Shown here: positions 30,823 to 39,291 of the stretch, one piece after another
How positions within the stretch are numbered: the stretch's first letter is position 1
Layout of the letters: every line of letters begins with the position of its first letter
Assembly (NCBI RefSeq): GCF_012034245.1
Contig: NZ_JAATEO010000024.1
Coordinates: 41,868-105,867, forward strand
DNA: 64,000 bases
DNA from: Micromonospora thermarum
GTDB lineage: Bacteria; Actinomycetota; Actinomycetes; Mycobacteriales; Micromonosporaceae
Direction of reading: 5' to 3'
Made by a program: the position numbers and the translations under genes
Notes under the pieces: model-generated
Told to the model about the DNA's origin: nothing
Database searches by the model: none
What the model saw: the letters and a program-made list of their open reading frames with translations, nothing else

Positions 30823-31809
30823 TCAGGCGCTCAGCCGGCGGACCAGCCGGGACGGGAAGACCGTCGGCGGTCGGACCGCGCCACCCGACAGGGCCGCGTT
30901 CGCCGCGGCGGCGGCGATCTCCGCCACCGGGTGCGTCGCGGTGGTGAGCGCGGGGGTGGCCACCGCGGCCAGCGGGATGTCGTCGAAACCCGTCACCGCG
31001 ACGTCCCCGGGCACCTGCACGCCGTCGCCGCGCAGCCGGTCCATCACGCCCAGCGCGGTCGCGTCGCTGATGCCGACGATGGCGTCGGTGTCCGGCCAGC
31101 GGGCCAGGACCTCGCGCGCCGCCATCCGGGCCCGGTGCACGGTGAAGTCGCCCCGGACCAGCCGGGCCGGCAACCCGGCCTCCCGCATCACCTGCCGGTA
31201 CGCGTGCACCGACCGGCCGGCGCAGGCGAGCCAGCGGGGGCCGGTGACCATGGCGACGCGGCGGCGGCCGGTCGCGTACAGGTGCCGGACCATCGCCGCC
31301 GTGCCGCCACCGTTGTCCACGTCGAAGGAGGGGACCACCGGGGAGCCGACGCCGATCGAGGCCACCCGCCCCCGCAGCGTACGGGGCACCGCGGCCAGCA
31401 CCGCCGCGGTCGTGTTGAGCAGGATCAGCCCGCTGACCCCGCGATCCTCGGCGAGGCGGCGCAGCCGGGCCGGATCGCGGGTCGGCAGCCAGTGCAGGGT
31501 GACGCCGAGCCCGTGCGGGGCGCAGAACCGGGCGGCGGCGCCGACCACCCGGTCGACGTACGGGTCGTCGAGGACCGCCGGGGACGTGCCGCAGACGACC
31601 GTCACCAGACGGACGCCGGTGCCGCGCACGAGCGCGCGGGCGGCCGGGTCCGGCGTGTAGCCCAGCCGGCCGGCAGCGGCGGAGACCCGGTCCCGGGTGA
31701 CGGGGGAGGCGTACCCGGTGCCGGCGAGCACGCGGGAGGCGGTGGCCCGGGAGACGCCGGCGGCCCGGGCGACATCCTCCAGGGTCGGTGCGCGGCGTGG
31801 CGTCGTCAT
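30823..31809 (-). CDS. LacI-family transcriptional regulator
   Basis: The 328-residue protein starts with a LacI HTH and hinge (PTLEDVARAAGVSRATASRV, LAGTGYASPVTRDRVSAAAG, RLGYTPDPAARALVRG). The effector domain is periplasmic-binding-like with GLILLNTTAAVLAAV, FDVDNGGGTAAMVRHLYATG, AIVGISDATALGVMDRLR and GDVAVTGFDDIPLAAVATPA. The ligand, usually a sugar or nucleoside, is unknown. ATG at 31809 faces an MFS transporter gene, and a LacI-type site (TGAGAGCGTTTCCA) lies between them, so it probably controls the transporter. Confidence 0.93.
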   Translation of the reverse strand: MTTPRRAPTLEDVARAAGVSRATASRVLAGTGYASPVTRDRVSAAAGRLGYTPDPAARALVRGTGVRLVTVVCGTSPAVLDDPYVDRVVGAAARFCAPHGLGVTLHWLPTRDPARLRRLAEDRGVSGLILLNTTAAVLAAVPRTLRGRVASIGVGSPVVPSFDVDNGGGTAAMVRHLYATGRRRVAMVTGPRWLACAGRSVHAYRQVMREAGLPARLVRGDFTVHRARMAAREVLARWPDTDAIVGISDATALGVMDRLRGDGVQVPGDVAVTGFDDIPLAAVATPALTTATHPVAEIAAAAANAALSGGAVRPPTVFPSRLVRRLSA

Positions 31810-31914
31810 GGCTCGTCCTCCCCCGTGGTCGCCGCCCGCCCGGACGGCACGTGTCGGCAACCAGATCATCGCGCGCTCACGGGTCGAGGGGTAAGGGGCG
31901 AGGCCGGCTTGTGG

Positions 31915-31928
31915 TGAGAGCGTTTCCA
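31915..31928. promoter_or_regulatory. Putative LacI-family operator
   Basis: TGAGAGCGTTTCCA has the central CG and the half-sites typical of LacI-family operators. It lies in the 169-base divergent gap between the LacI gene and the MFS transporter, about 50 bases upstream of the transporter start. Confidence 0.65.
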
Positions 31929-31978
31929 GGTGTGCGATCGTGCAGCAGACCCCCGTCCCCAGGAGAGGACCCCGCCGC

Positions 31979-33196
31979 GTGAGCAGCGTCACCGCCCCGG
32001 CCCCCCCGACCATCACGCCCCGGTCGGTGCTGGCCGCCCGCACCGGCGTAGCGGTGGTCTTCGCCCTCAACGGCCTCGCCGTCGCCTCCTGGTTCGCCCG
32101 GGTGCCGGCGGTCCGCGACGCGCTCGACCTGAGCGCCGGCCGCCTCGGGCTGCTGCTGCTCGCCATGTCGGCGGGGGCGATCCTGGCGATGCCCACGTCC
32201 GGTCTGGTCGCCCAGCGCCTCGGCACCGCCCGGACGGTGGTGCTGGCGACCCTGCTCGTCGCGTCCGGCCTGACGGTCGCCGGCGTCGCCGCCTGGTCGG
32301 CCGGCTCGCTGGCCGGCGTGGCACTGGGCCTGTTCGCCCTCGGCTACGGCTCCGGCACCTGTGACGTGGCCATGAACATCGAGGGTGCCGCCGTCGAGCG
32401 GCGGCTCGGCCGCACGATCATGCCCCGGTTCCACGCCGCGTGGAGCCTCGGCTCGGTGGCCGGGGCGGGGCTCGGCGCGGGCGCCGCCCGCCTCGGTCTG
32501 CCGGTGGCCGTCCACCTCGCCCTGACGGCGGCGGTGGTGCTGGGCGGCACGGTGCTCGGCGCCCGGGCCTTCCTCCCGGCCGCCGAGACGACGCCGACCG
32601 CCGACGGCGTCTCCCCGGCGACCCGCCGCCGCGCGCTGCTCGCCGCCTGGCGCGAGCCCCGGACCCTGCTCATCGGGCTGTTCGTGCTGGTCATGGCGTT
32701 CGCCGAGGGCAGCGCCAACGACTGGGTCGCGGTCGCCTTCGTCGACGGGTACGACCTCAGCGAGGCGGCCGGCGCCGCCGTGTTCGGGGTGTTCGTCGTG
32801 GGCATGACGCTCGGCCGCACCCTCGGCACCCTCGCCCTGGACCGGTGGGGCCGGGTGCGCGTGCTGACCGCGACGATCCTGCTCGCCGTGCTCGGCGCGG
32901 GTGTGGCGGTGCTCGCCGGTTCCGGGCCGGTGGCCGTCGTGGGCGTGGCGCTCTGGGGGCTCGGCGCGTCCCTCGGCTTCCCGGTGGGGATGAGCGCGGC
33001 GGCCGACGAGGAGGACCGCGCCCCGGCCCGGGTGAGCGTCGTCGCCGTGATCGGCTACACCGCCTTCCTCGCCGGCCCGCCGCTGCTGGGGCTGCTCGGT
33101 GACCGGGTCGGCACGCTGCACGCCCTGCTCGTCGTGCCGATCCTGCTGCTGCCGACCCTCGCGCTGGTCCCCGCCACCCGCCCACCGGCGCACTGA
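31979..33196 (+). CDS. MFS transporter
   Basis: The 405-residue protein has about twelve hydrophobic segments, with AARTGVAVVFALNGLAVASW first and a central cytoplasmic loop around residues 195-220 (SPATRRRALLAAWREPRTLL). RVPAVRDALDLSAGRLGLLL and GSGTCDVAMNIEGAAVERRL resemble the YbjJ/FucP-like branch of the major facilitator superfamily. Substrate is not known; a sugar is suggested by the divergent LacI regulator. GTG at 31979 is chosen over an in-frame GTG at 31940 because AGGAGAGG lies 3-10 bases upstream. Confidence 0.9.
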   Translation: MSSVTAPAPPTITPRSVLAARTGVAVVFALNGLAVASWFARVPAVRDALDLSAGRLGLLLLAMSAGAILAMPTSGLVAQRLGTARTVVLATLLVASGLTVAGVAAWSAGSLAGVALGLFALGYGSGTCDVAMNIEGAAVERRLGRTIMPRFHAAWSLGSVAGAGLGAGAARLGLPVAVHLALTAAVVLGGTVLGARAFLPAAETTPTADGVSPATRRRALLAAWREPRTLLIGLFVLVMAFAEGSANDWVAVAFVDGYDLSEAAGAAVFGVFVVGMTLGRTLGTLALDRWGRVRVLTATILLAVLGAGVAVLAGSGPVAVVGVALWGLGASLGFPVGMSAAADEEDRAPARVSVVAVIGYTAFLAGPPLLGLLGDRVGTLHALLVVPILLLPTLALVPATRPPAH

Positions 33197-33218
33197 GGCG
33201 GCGCCCCGTGGCGTCCGG

Positions 33219-33893
33219 TCAGTCGCGGAGCCAGACCCGCAGCGGGCCGGCGCGGCGGAAGCCGGCCTCCACCGCGATCGCCAGGTCGTCGCCGGACTCG
33301 TAACCCACCAGCGGGGCGGTGGCCGGTAGCGCCGCCCAGATCTCCTCCGGTGGGACGGTGCGGGCGAAGACGTTGGAGACACCGACGGTCAGTTCCCAGC
33401 GGTGCAGGATCGCCCCGCCGGCGACCACGCCCCCGTCGAGGCGGGCCAGGACGGTGACCCGGGGCTCGGTGAGCAGGGCGGGGCGGAACAGCTCGCCACC
33501 GCCGTGCGCCGCCGCCCACGCGGCGAGCGCCTCGGGCGTGGTGACCGGGGTCAGGGACGGCGCCGCGTCGGGCGGCGTCATGGTCGCCGCGTCGGGGTCG
33601 GGCGGGCGGCGGATCCAGTCCGCGTCGACCAGGATCCGGAAGCCGTACGGCGACAGGTCGAGGTCGGCGTAGCTGTCCTTGACCGAAGCGCCGGGCCCGG
33701 CGTCGATGCGGTCGAGCAGGGCGGCCGGGTCCACGTCCCGGCGCAGCGTCACGGCGTCCGGATACCAGGTCGGCGAGCGGCGCGGCACCGACCAGGCGTC
33801 CTCGTCGGCGGCGCCGGTCAGCCCGTGGGTGCGGCACACCAGGTCGCACCAGGCGGCGTTGTCCTGGATCGCGTCCTCGGCCGTCACGTGCAC
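33219..33893 (-). CDS. GNAT-like acetyltransferase-fold protein, function unknown
   Basis: The 224-residue protein shows features of the GNAT fold in its C-terminal half: VTVLARLDGGVVAGGAILHR, WELTVGVSNVFA (the beta4 strand and loop region), and LVGYESGDDLAIAVEAGFRR followed by AGPLRVWLRD, the end typical of N-acetyltransferases. The N-terminal half (AIQDNAAWCDLVCRTHG, then WYPDAVTL) looks like a degenerate or duplicated partner domain. The acetyl-CoA loop (R/Q-x-x-G-x-G/A) is not clear, so enzymatic activity is uncertain. The GTG at 33893 is chosen because conserved-looking sequence starts VHVTAEDAIQDNAAW; the frame is open to 33959. It converges with the MFS gene, 22 bases apart. Confidence 0.68.
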   Translation of the reverse strand: MHVTAEDAIQDNAAWCDLVCRTHGLTGAADEDAWSVPRRSPTWYPDAVTLRRDVDPAALLDRIDAGPGASVKDSYADLDLSPYGFRILVDADWIRRPPDPDAATMTPPDAAPSLTPVTTPEALAAWAAAHGGGELFRPALLTEPRVTVLARLDGGVVAGGAILHRWELTVGVSNVFARTVPPEEIWAALPATAPLVGYESGDDLAIAVEAGFRRAGPLRVWLRD

Positions 33894-33984
33894 GCCGGGA
33901 GCGTAGCCCGCGACGAGGTGATCATGTGCCGGGCCGGCACCTGTCCAGCGCGCTCCCACCCGGCTCGCAGGGGACTGCCGGGTC

Positions 33985-34221
33985 GTGGCCGGCCGGACCG
34001 GGGTGGAGTTCTACCTGGAACCGGAGACCACCGCGACGGACACGACGGTCGTGGCGATCGCCCACGACGGCGAGTGGATCCGTCGCCGGACCGGGTCGCC
34101 CCGGGTGGCGGCGGCCCTCGCGAACCGGCTCGGGTTGCCGCTGTACGTGGCCGCGAAGACCGGGTACCCGGAGCGCATGCGGGCCTGGAACCGGGCCCAC
34201 CCGGAGCGCCGCGCCCGCTAA
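33985..34221 (+). CDS. Small hypothetical protein
   Basis: A 78-residue frame: it starts VAGRTGVEFYLEPETTATDT, then TVVAIAHDGEWIRRRTGSPR and ANRLGLPLYVAAKTGYPERM, ending in a basic RAWNRAHPERRAR tail. I do not recognise the family. Balanced hydrophobic and charged residues and a typical third-position GC pattern suggest it is real. The GTG at 33985 has only a weak ribosome-binding site. It lies between divergent and convergent neighbours (GNAT-like gene and MBL gene), with 5 bases separating its stop from the MBL stop. Confidence 0.6.
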   Translation: MAGRTGVEFYLEPETTATDTTVVAIAHDGEWIRRRTGSPRVAAALANRLGLPLYVAAKTGYPERMRAWNRAHPERRAR

Positions 34222-34226
34222 GAGGC

Positions 34227-34964
34227 TCACTTCGCGACGGCCGCCCGCGCCTCGTCGAGGGTCATCGTCGGGCTGTGGCTGGAGACGTACCAGCCGATGT
34301 CGTCGGTGAGCAGGCGGCGGACCAGGGCCAGGTCCGGCCCGTCGTCGGGCGGGCGAAGGTGCAGCGGCGGCGGGTACCAGCTGTCGCCGAGGAGCAGCAC
34401 GCCCGAGGCCGGGTCGACCACCACGGTCGAGTCGGGGGCGTGGTGGCCGCCGACGTGCCGGACCACGACGCCGGTGGGCAGCTCCAGCTCGTCGGTGAAC
34501 GTCCGCGTCGGCGGCCGGACCGTGAAGTCGTCCCAGGAGTCCACGGCGAGCGCCCGGGCCCGGAAGCTCGGCCCGAGCCGCGGGTCGGCGCGGACCTGCT
34601 CGCGCAGGTAGCGGGTGCTCCACGGTCGGGCCGCCTCGGCGCGCAGCAGGTCGGCGCCGCTGACGTGGCCGACGATCTCCACGCCCGGCCAGGCGCAGGC
34701 GCCCCACACGTGGTCCCAGTGGTGGTGGGTGTAGACCAGCCAGCGTGGCTCCGGCAGGCCGGCGGCCCGCAGCGCCGCCTGGATCTCGGCGGCGTGCGCC
34801 GGGCTCTGGCCCGCGTCGACCAGCACGCTGCCGCGCTCGTCGGCGACCAGGGCGACGGAGGGCTGGATCCAGGCCGGGTCCGGGTGGAAGGGGGTCACCC
34901 ACACCCGGCCGGTGAGGTGATGGAACTCGATGGCGGGGGTCGCCGCCGCGTCGTTGTCCGCCAT
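34227..34964 (-). CDS. Metallo-beta-lactamase-fold hydrolase
   Basis: The 245-residue protein has the MBL zinc signature THHHWDH (79-85), further ligands in EIVGHVSG (His), GGHHAPDSTVVVDPASG (His) and LLLGDSW (Asp), and a possible last His in VSSHSPTM. The fold starts at VALVADERGSVLVDAGQSPA. Length is normal for a single-domain glyoxalase-II-like hydrolase. There is no signal peptide, so it is not a secreted beta-lactamase; the substrate is unknown. ATG at 34964 leaves about 65 bases to the cobalamin riboswitch, which is read in the opposite direction. Confidence 0.9.
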   Translation of the reverse strand: MADNDAAATPAIEFHHLTGRVWVTPFHPDPAWIQPSVALVADERGSVLVDAGQSPAHAAEIQAALRAAGLPEPRWLVYTHHHWDHVWGACAWPGVEIVGHVSGADLLRAEAARPWSTRYLREQVRADPRLGPSFRARALAVDSWDDFTVRPPTRTFTDELELPTGVVVRHVGGHHAPDSTVVVDPASGVLLLGDSWYPPPLHLRPPDDGPDLALVRRLLTDDIGWYVSSHSPTMTLDEARAAVAK

Positions 34965-35029
34965 CCCGCGATCCTAGGTGGACCGCTCGGGCACGTGGGG
35001 TCGCGTTGACCGGGCCGCCGCGGGTGTGG

Positions 35030-35194
35030 CAGCATTCGCGGCCGGACGGCAGTGAAGGAAGCCGGTGCGATTCCGGCGCGGTCCCGCCACTGTCACCGGG
35101 GAGCGATCCCCCCTCGTGAGTCACGGCCGTGCGTGCGCGGTTGGAAGGCCGGGGGTGAGCGTCGATCCGGGAGCCAGGATACTTCGGCCGTCGG
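35030..35194 (+). promoter_or_regulatory. Cobalamin riboswitch
   Basis: The sequence carries the hallmark pieces in order: GGCAGTGAAGGAAGCCGGTG, CGATTCCGGCGCGGTCCCGC, CACTGTCACCGGGGAGCGA, a variable arm, GAGTCACGGCC, GGAAGGCCGGGGGTGAGCG, and the B12-box-like end GAGCCAGGATACTTCGGCCG. Stem P1 can close by pairing GCGGCCG near 35038 with CGGCCGT near 35185. Adenosylcobalamin binding normally shuts off the downstream genes by hiding a ribosome-binding site or ending transcription. Here it precedes the cob operon. The first possible start after it is the small ORF at 35230, and cobN begins 420 bases downstream. Confidence 0.95.
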
Positions 35195-35229
35195 TGCACC
35201 CCAGGGCGTGGACACCCGAGGAGGACCCG

Positions 35230-35475
35230 ATGACGCGCAGCATCCCCGCCATCGACGACAATCGTCGTATCCGTTCCGCGCGCGCCGACGCGTTCGCCGC
35301 CGGCCCCGCCGCTGCTCCGCCCGGACGCCCCGCCGCGCCGGCCGCTCGACACGCGCCGCCGACGGGCCGAGCAGCTCGCTCCCTCACACCGGCCGGCGCA
35401 GGTCGCGCCGTGACCGGCCGCGCTGGTCGCTCCGCCGTGACCCGGCGGGCCGGTCGCCGCGTGCCGTCCGCCTGA
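35230..35475 (+). CDS. Candidate small ORF between riboswitch and cobN
   Basis: An 81-codon frame starts with ATG at 35230 behind GAGGAGG (35218-35224), the best ribosome-binding site after the riboswitch. The product begins MTRSIPAIDDNRRIRSARAD and then becomes low-complexity Ala/Arg/Gly/Pro sequence with several RxGRA repeats. The first ~20 residues look coding; the rest may just be an open frame in GC-rich DNA. It could be a leader peptide, a decayed N-terminus of a former cob gene, or an element through which the riboswitch acts on translation. I do not recognise a family. Confidence 0.4.
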   Translation: MTRSIPAIDDNRRIRSARADAFAAGPAAAPPGRPAAPAARHAPPTGRAARSLTPAGAGRAVTGRAGRSAVTRRAGRRVPSA

Positions 35476-35613
35476 CGCATCCGCTCGCCGCCGGCTTCGG
35501 CGCATCGTCGCGCCGCGCGCCGGCCCACCGCACCCGCTGACCGAGCAGCCACCCCTCGCCCCCCCGCCCGACCGGCCCTCGTGCCGGCGCGGGCGTCACT
35601 CTCCGGAGCCCCC

Positions 35614-38600
35614 GTGCGCATCCTGCTGCTGTCCACCGCCGACACCGACCTGCTCGCCGCCCGGGCGAGCGGCGCCGACTACCGCCTGGCCAACCCGGCC
35701 CGGGTCGCGGCCGACGCCGTACCGGCGCTGGTCGACGGCGCCGACCTGGCCGTCGTACGCCTGCTCGGCGGCCGGGCGGCGTGGCCGGACGGGCTGGCCG
35801 CGGTGCTCGCCTCCGGCGTGCCGACGGTCGTGCTGGGCGGCGAGAGCGTGCCGGACGCGGAGCTGATGGCGGCCTCCACGGTGCCGTCCGGAGTGGCCAC
35901 CGAGGCCGTGTCCTACCTGGTCGAAGGCGGTCCGGAGAACCTAACGCAGCTCGCCCGCTTCCTGTCCGACACGGTGCTGCTCACCGGCGAGGGCTTCGCC
36001 CCGCCCGCGCCCACCGCGGCGTACGGCATCCACGGTGACCGGCCGGCCGACCCGGGCCGACCCACCGTCGGGATCGTCTTCTACCGGGCGCACGCCCTGG
36101 CCGGCAACACCGCGTTCGTCGACACGCTCGCCGACGCCGTGGAGGCGGCGGGCGGCAACGCCCTGCCGATCTTCTGCGGCTCGCTGCGCGGGCTGACCGC
36201 CGGCGCGGGACCGCTGGGGCTGTTCGCCCGCTGCGACGCGCTGCTGGTCACGGTCCTCGCCGCCGGTGGCACCGTCGCCGCCGACGCCTCCGGCGGCGGC
36301 GACGAGGACGCCTGGGACGTGGGCGCGCTCGCCGCCCTCGACGTGCCGGTGATCCAGGCGCTCTGCCTCACCAGCACGCGCGCGCAGTGGGCCGGCAGCG
36401 ACGCCGGGCTGTCCCCGCTGGACGCGGCCATGCAGGTGGCGATCCCCGAGTTCGACGGGCGGATCGTCACCGTGCCGTTCTCGTTCAAGCGGATCGACGC
36501 CGACGGGCTGTCGGTGTACGAACCGGACCCGGAGCGGGCCGCCCGGGTGGCCGGCATCGCCGTGCGGCACGCCCGGCTGCGGCACGTGCCCAACGCCGAC
36601 AAGCGGCTCGCGGTGGTGCTCAGCTCGTACCCGACGAAGCACTCCCGGGTCGGCAACGCGGTCGGCCTGGACACCCCGGCGAGCGCGGTCCGGCTGCTCG
36701 CCGCACTGGCCGACGCCGGGTACGACCTGGGCGGCGCGCCCGCCCCCGACGACGGGGACGCGCTCATCCACGCCCTCATCGCCGCGGGTGGCCACGACGT
36801 CGAGTGGCTCACCCCGGAGCAGCTCGCCGCCGCGTCGGCGCGGGTGCCGGGCGAGACGTACCGGCGCTGGTTCGAGGAGGTGCCGGCGGAGCTGCGCGAG
36901 GCGATGCGGGAGCACTGGGGTGAGCCGCCCGGCGAGCTGTACACCGACGGCGGCGACATCGTGCTCGCCGGGCTGCGCTTCGGCAACGTGGTACTGCTGA
37001 TCCAGCCGCCCCGCGGCTTCGGGGAGAACCCGATCGCCATCTACCACGACCCGGACCTGCCGCCGAGCCACCACTACCTGGCCGCGTACCGCTGGCTGTC
37101 GGCGCCGGTCGCGGACGGCGGCTTCGGCGCGGACGCCGTGGTGCACCTGGGCAAGCACGGCACCCTCGAATGGCTGCCCGGCAAGGGCCTCGGGCTGGCG
37201 GCCGACTGCGCCCCGGACGCCGTGCTCGGCGACCTGCCGCTGGTCTACCCGTTCATCGTCAACGACCCCGGGGAGGGTACGCAGGCCAAGCGCCGCGCCC
37301 ACGCCGTCGTCGTCGACCACCTGGTGCCGCCGATGGCCCGCGCCGAGACGTACGGGGACCTGGCGAAACTCGAACAGCTTCTCGACGAGTACGCGACCGT
37401 GCAGGCCCTGGACCCGGCGAAGGTGCCGGTGGTCCAGGGGCAGATCTGGGAGCTGGTGCGGGCCGCCGAGCTGCACCACGACCTGCACCAGGCCGACATG
37501 CCGGCCGCCGACGACTTCGACGACTTCGTGCTGCACCTCGACGGGTACCTGTGCGAGGTCAAGGACGTGCAGATCCGCGACGGCCTGCACGTGCTGGCCG
37601 CCGCGCCCACCGGCGAGGCGCGGGTCAACCTGGTGCTCGCCGTGCTGCGCGCCCCGCAGGTGTGGGGTGGCGCCCGCGCCCTGCCCGGGTTGCGCCAGGC
37701 ACTCGCCGCGAGCTACGGCCTGGACGAACAGGCGCTGCTCGCGTCGCCGGGGGAGCGGGTGGCGCTGCCCGGGGCGCTCACGGAGGCGGTCGACGGGCCC
37801 GCCGCCACCGCCGCCACCGCCGCCGACGCCGTCGACCTGATCGAGGGCCTGGCCCGCCGGCTCGTGCTCGGCATGGAGACGCTCGGCTGGGACGCCGGCA
37901 AGGCCGACGCGGTCGTCGAGGAGGTCACCGGCCGGTCGGTCCCGGACGCCGCCGCCGTGCTGCGGTTCGCAGCCACCGAACTGGTGCCCCGGCTGGACCG
38001 CACCACCGACGAGATCGACCGGGTGCTGGGCGCGCTCGACGGTGGTTTCGTACCGCCCGGACCGTCCGGCTCGCCCACCCGCGGCCTGGTCAACGTGCTG
38101 CCCACCGGACGCAACTTCTACTCCGTCGACCCGAAGGCCATCCCGAGCCGCAACGCCTGGGACGTGGGCGTGGCCCTGGCCGACTCGCTGCTCGCCCGGC
38201 ACCTCGCCGACACCGGCGCGTACCCGCGCTCGGTCGGCCTCACCGTGTGGGGCACCAGCGCGATGCGGACCCAGGGCGACGACATCGCCGAGGTGCTCGC
38301 GCTGCTCGGCTGCCGGCCCGTCTGGGACGACCGGTCCCGCCGCGTCACCGGCGTCGAGGTGGTGCCCCTCGCCGAGCTGGGCCGGCCCCGCGTCGACGTC
38401 ACCGTCCGCATCTCCGGCTTCTTCCGGGACGCGTTCCCGCACGTCGTGGCGCTCATCGACGACGCGGTGCGGCGGGTGGCCGCGCTGGACGAGCCCGCAT
38501 CCGACAACTACGTCAAGGCCCACGTGGACGCCGACGTCGCCGAGCACGGCGACGAGCGCCGGGCCACCGCGCGCATCTTCGGGTCCAAGCCCGGGGCGTA

Positions 38601-39291
38601 CGGGGCCGGGCTGCTGCCGCTCATCGACGCCCGGAACTGGCGCAGCGACGCCGACCTCGCCGAGGTGTACGCGGTCTGGGGCGGCTACGCGTACGGGCGC
38701 GGGCTCGACGGGCGGGAGGCGCGCGCCGACATGGAACGCTCCTTCGCCCGCATCGCCGTGGCGGTGAAGAACCAGGACACCCGCGAGCACGACATCGTCG
38801 ACTCCGACGACTACTTCCAGTACCACGGCGGGATGGTGGCGATGGTCCGCCACCTCACCGGCGCCGCGCCGGCCGCGTACGTCGGGGACTCGGCGATGCC
38901 GCACGACGTCCGTACCCGCACGCTCGGCGAGGAGACCCGGCGGGTGTTCCGCGCCCGGGTGGTCAACCCGCGCTGGATCGCCGCGATGCGCCGCCACGGT
39001 TACAAGGGCGCGTTCGAGCTGGCGGCCACCGTGGACTACCTGTTCGGCTACGACGCCACCGCCGGCGTCGTGGACGACTGGATGTACGAGCGCCTCGCCG
39101 AGGCGTACCTGTTCGACGACGAGACCCGCGCGTTCCTGGAGACGTCGAACCCGTGGGCGCTGCGCGGCATCACCGAGCGGCTCCTGGAGGCCGCCGACCG
39201 GGGCCTGTGGGCCGAGCCGGACCCGGACACCCTGGACCGGCTCCGGGAGACGTACCTGGCCAGCGAGGGCGACCTGGAGGACAAGCGGTGA
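35614..39291 (+). CDS. cobN: Aerobic cobaltochelatase large subunit CobN
   Basis: The 1225-residue protein is a full-length CobN/BchH-type chelatase subunit. Hallmarks include VLSSYPTKHSRVGNAVGLDT, NPIAIYHDPDLPPSHHYLAA, DAVVHLGKHGTLEWLPGKGL, VYPFIVNDPGEGTQAKRRAH, GRNFYSVDPKAIPSRNAWDV, VTVRISGFFRDAFPHVVALI and IFGSKPGAYGAGLLPLIDAR. It binds the corrin substrate hydrogenobyrinic acid a,c-diamide and inserts cobalt with ATP hydrolysis by the AAA/VWA partner encoded next. GTG at 35614 is chosen because CTCCGGAG sits 6 bases upstream and VRILLLSTADTDLLAAR is the usual opening; a GTG at 35581 is in frame. Its stop overlaps the next start by 4 bases. Expression should respond to the upstream riboswitch. 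Confidence 0.97.
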   Translation: MRILLLSTADTDLLAARASGADYRLANPARVAADAVPALVDGADLAVVRLLGGRAAWPDGLAAVLASGVPTVVLGGESVPDAELMAASTVPSGVATEAVSYLVEGGPENLTQLARFLSDTVLLTGEGFAPPAPTAAYGIHGDRPADPGRPTVGIVFYRAHALAGNTAFVDTLADAVEAAGGNALPIFCGSLRGLTAGAGPLGLFARCDALLVTVLAAGGTVAADASGGGDEDAWDVGALAALDVPVIQALCLTSTRAQWAGSDAGLSPLDAAMQVAIPEFDGRIVTVPFSFKRIDADGLSVYEPDPERAARVAGIAVRHARLRHVPNADKRLAVVLSSYPTKHSRVGNAVGLDTPASAVRLLAALADAGYDLGGAPAPDDGDALIHALIAAGGHDVEWLTPEQLAAASARVPGETYRRWFEEVPAELREAMREHWGEPPGELYTDGGDIVLAGLRFGNVVLLIQPPRGFGENPIAIYHDPDLPPSHHYLAAYRWLSAPVADGGFGADAVVHLGKHGTLEWLPGKGLGLAADCAPDAVLGDLPLVYPFIVNDPGEGTQAKRRAHAVVVDHLVPPMARAETYGDLAKLEQLLDEYATVQALDPAKVPVVQGQIWELVRAAELHHDLHQADMPAADDFDDFVLHLDGYLCEVKDVQIRDGLHVLAAAPTGEARVNLVLAVLRAPQVWGGARALPGLRQALAASYGLDEQALLASPGERVALPGALTEAVDGPAATAATAADAVDLIEGLARRLVLGMETLGWDAGKADAVVEEVTGRSVPDAAAVLRFAATELVPRLDRTTDEIDRVLGALDGGFVPPGPSGSPTRGLVNVLPTGRNFYSVDPKAIPSRNAWDVGVALADSLLARHLADTGAYPRSVGLTVWGTSAMRTQGDDIAEVLALLGCRPVWDDRSRRVTGVEVVPLAELGRPRVDVTVRISGFFRDAFPHVVALIDDAVRRVAALDEPASDNYVKAHVDADVAEHGDERRATARIFGSKPGAYGAGLLPLIDARNWRSDADLAEVYAVWGGYAYGRGLDGREARADMERSFARIAVAVKNQDTREHDIVDSDDYFQYHGGMVAMVRHLTGAAPAAYVGDSAMPHDVRTRTLGEETRRVFRARVVNPRWIAAMRRHGYKGAFELAATVDYLFGYDATAGVVDDWMYERLAEAYLFDDETRAFLETSNPWALRGITERLLEAADRGLWAEPDPDTLDRLRETYLASEGDLEDKR

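Noticed and set aside
35484..35613. Earlier cobN start at 35581
   Set aside because: In frame, but lacks a ribosome-binding site and adds residues with no resemblance to CobN; 35614 has GGAG at good distance and the conserved opening.
37170..39290. Long open frame overlapping cobN in another phase
   Set aside because: Arg/Ala/Gly-rich nonsense; cobN motifs are continuous in the correct frame.
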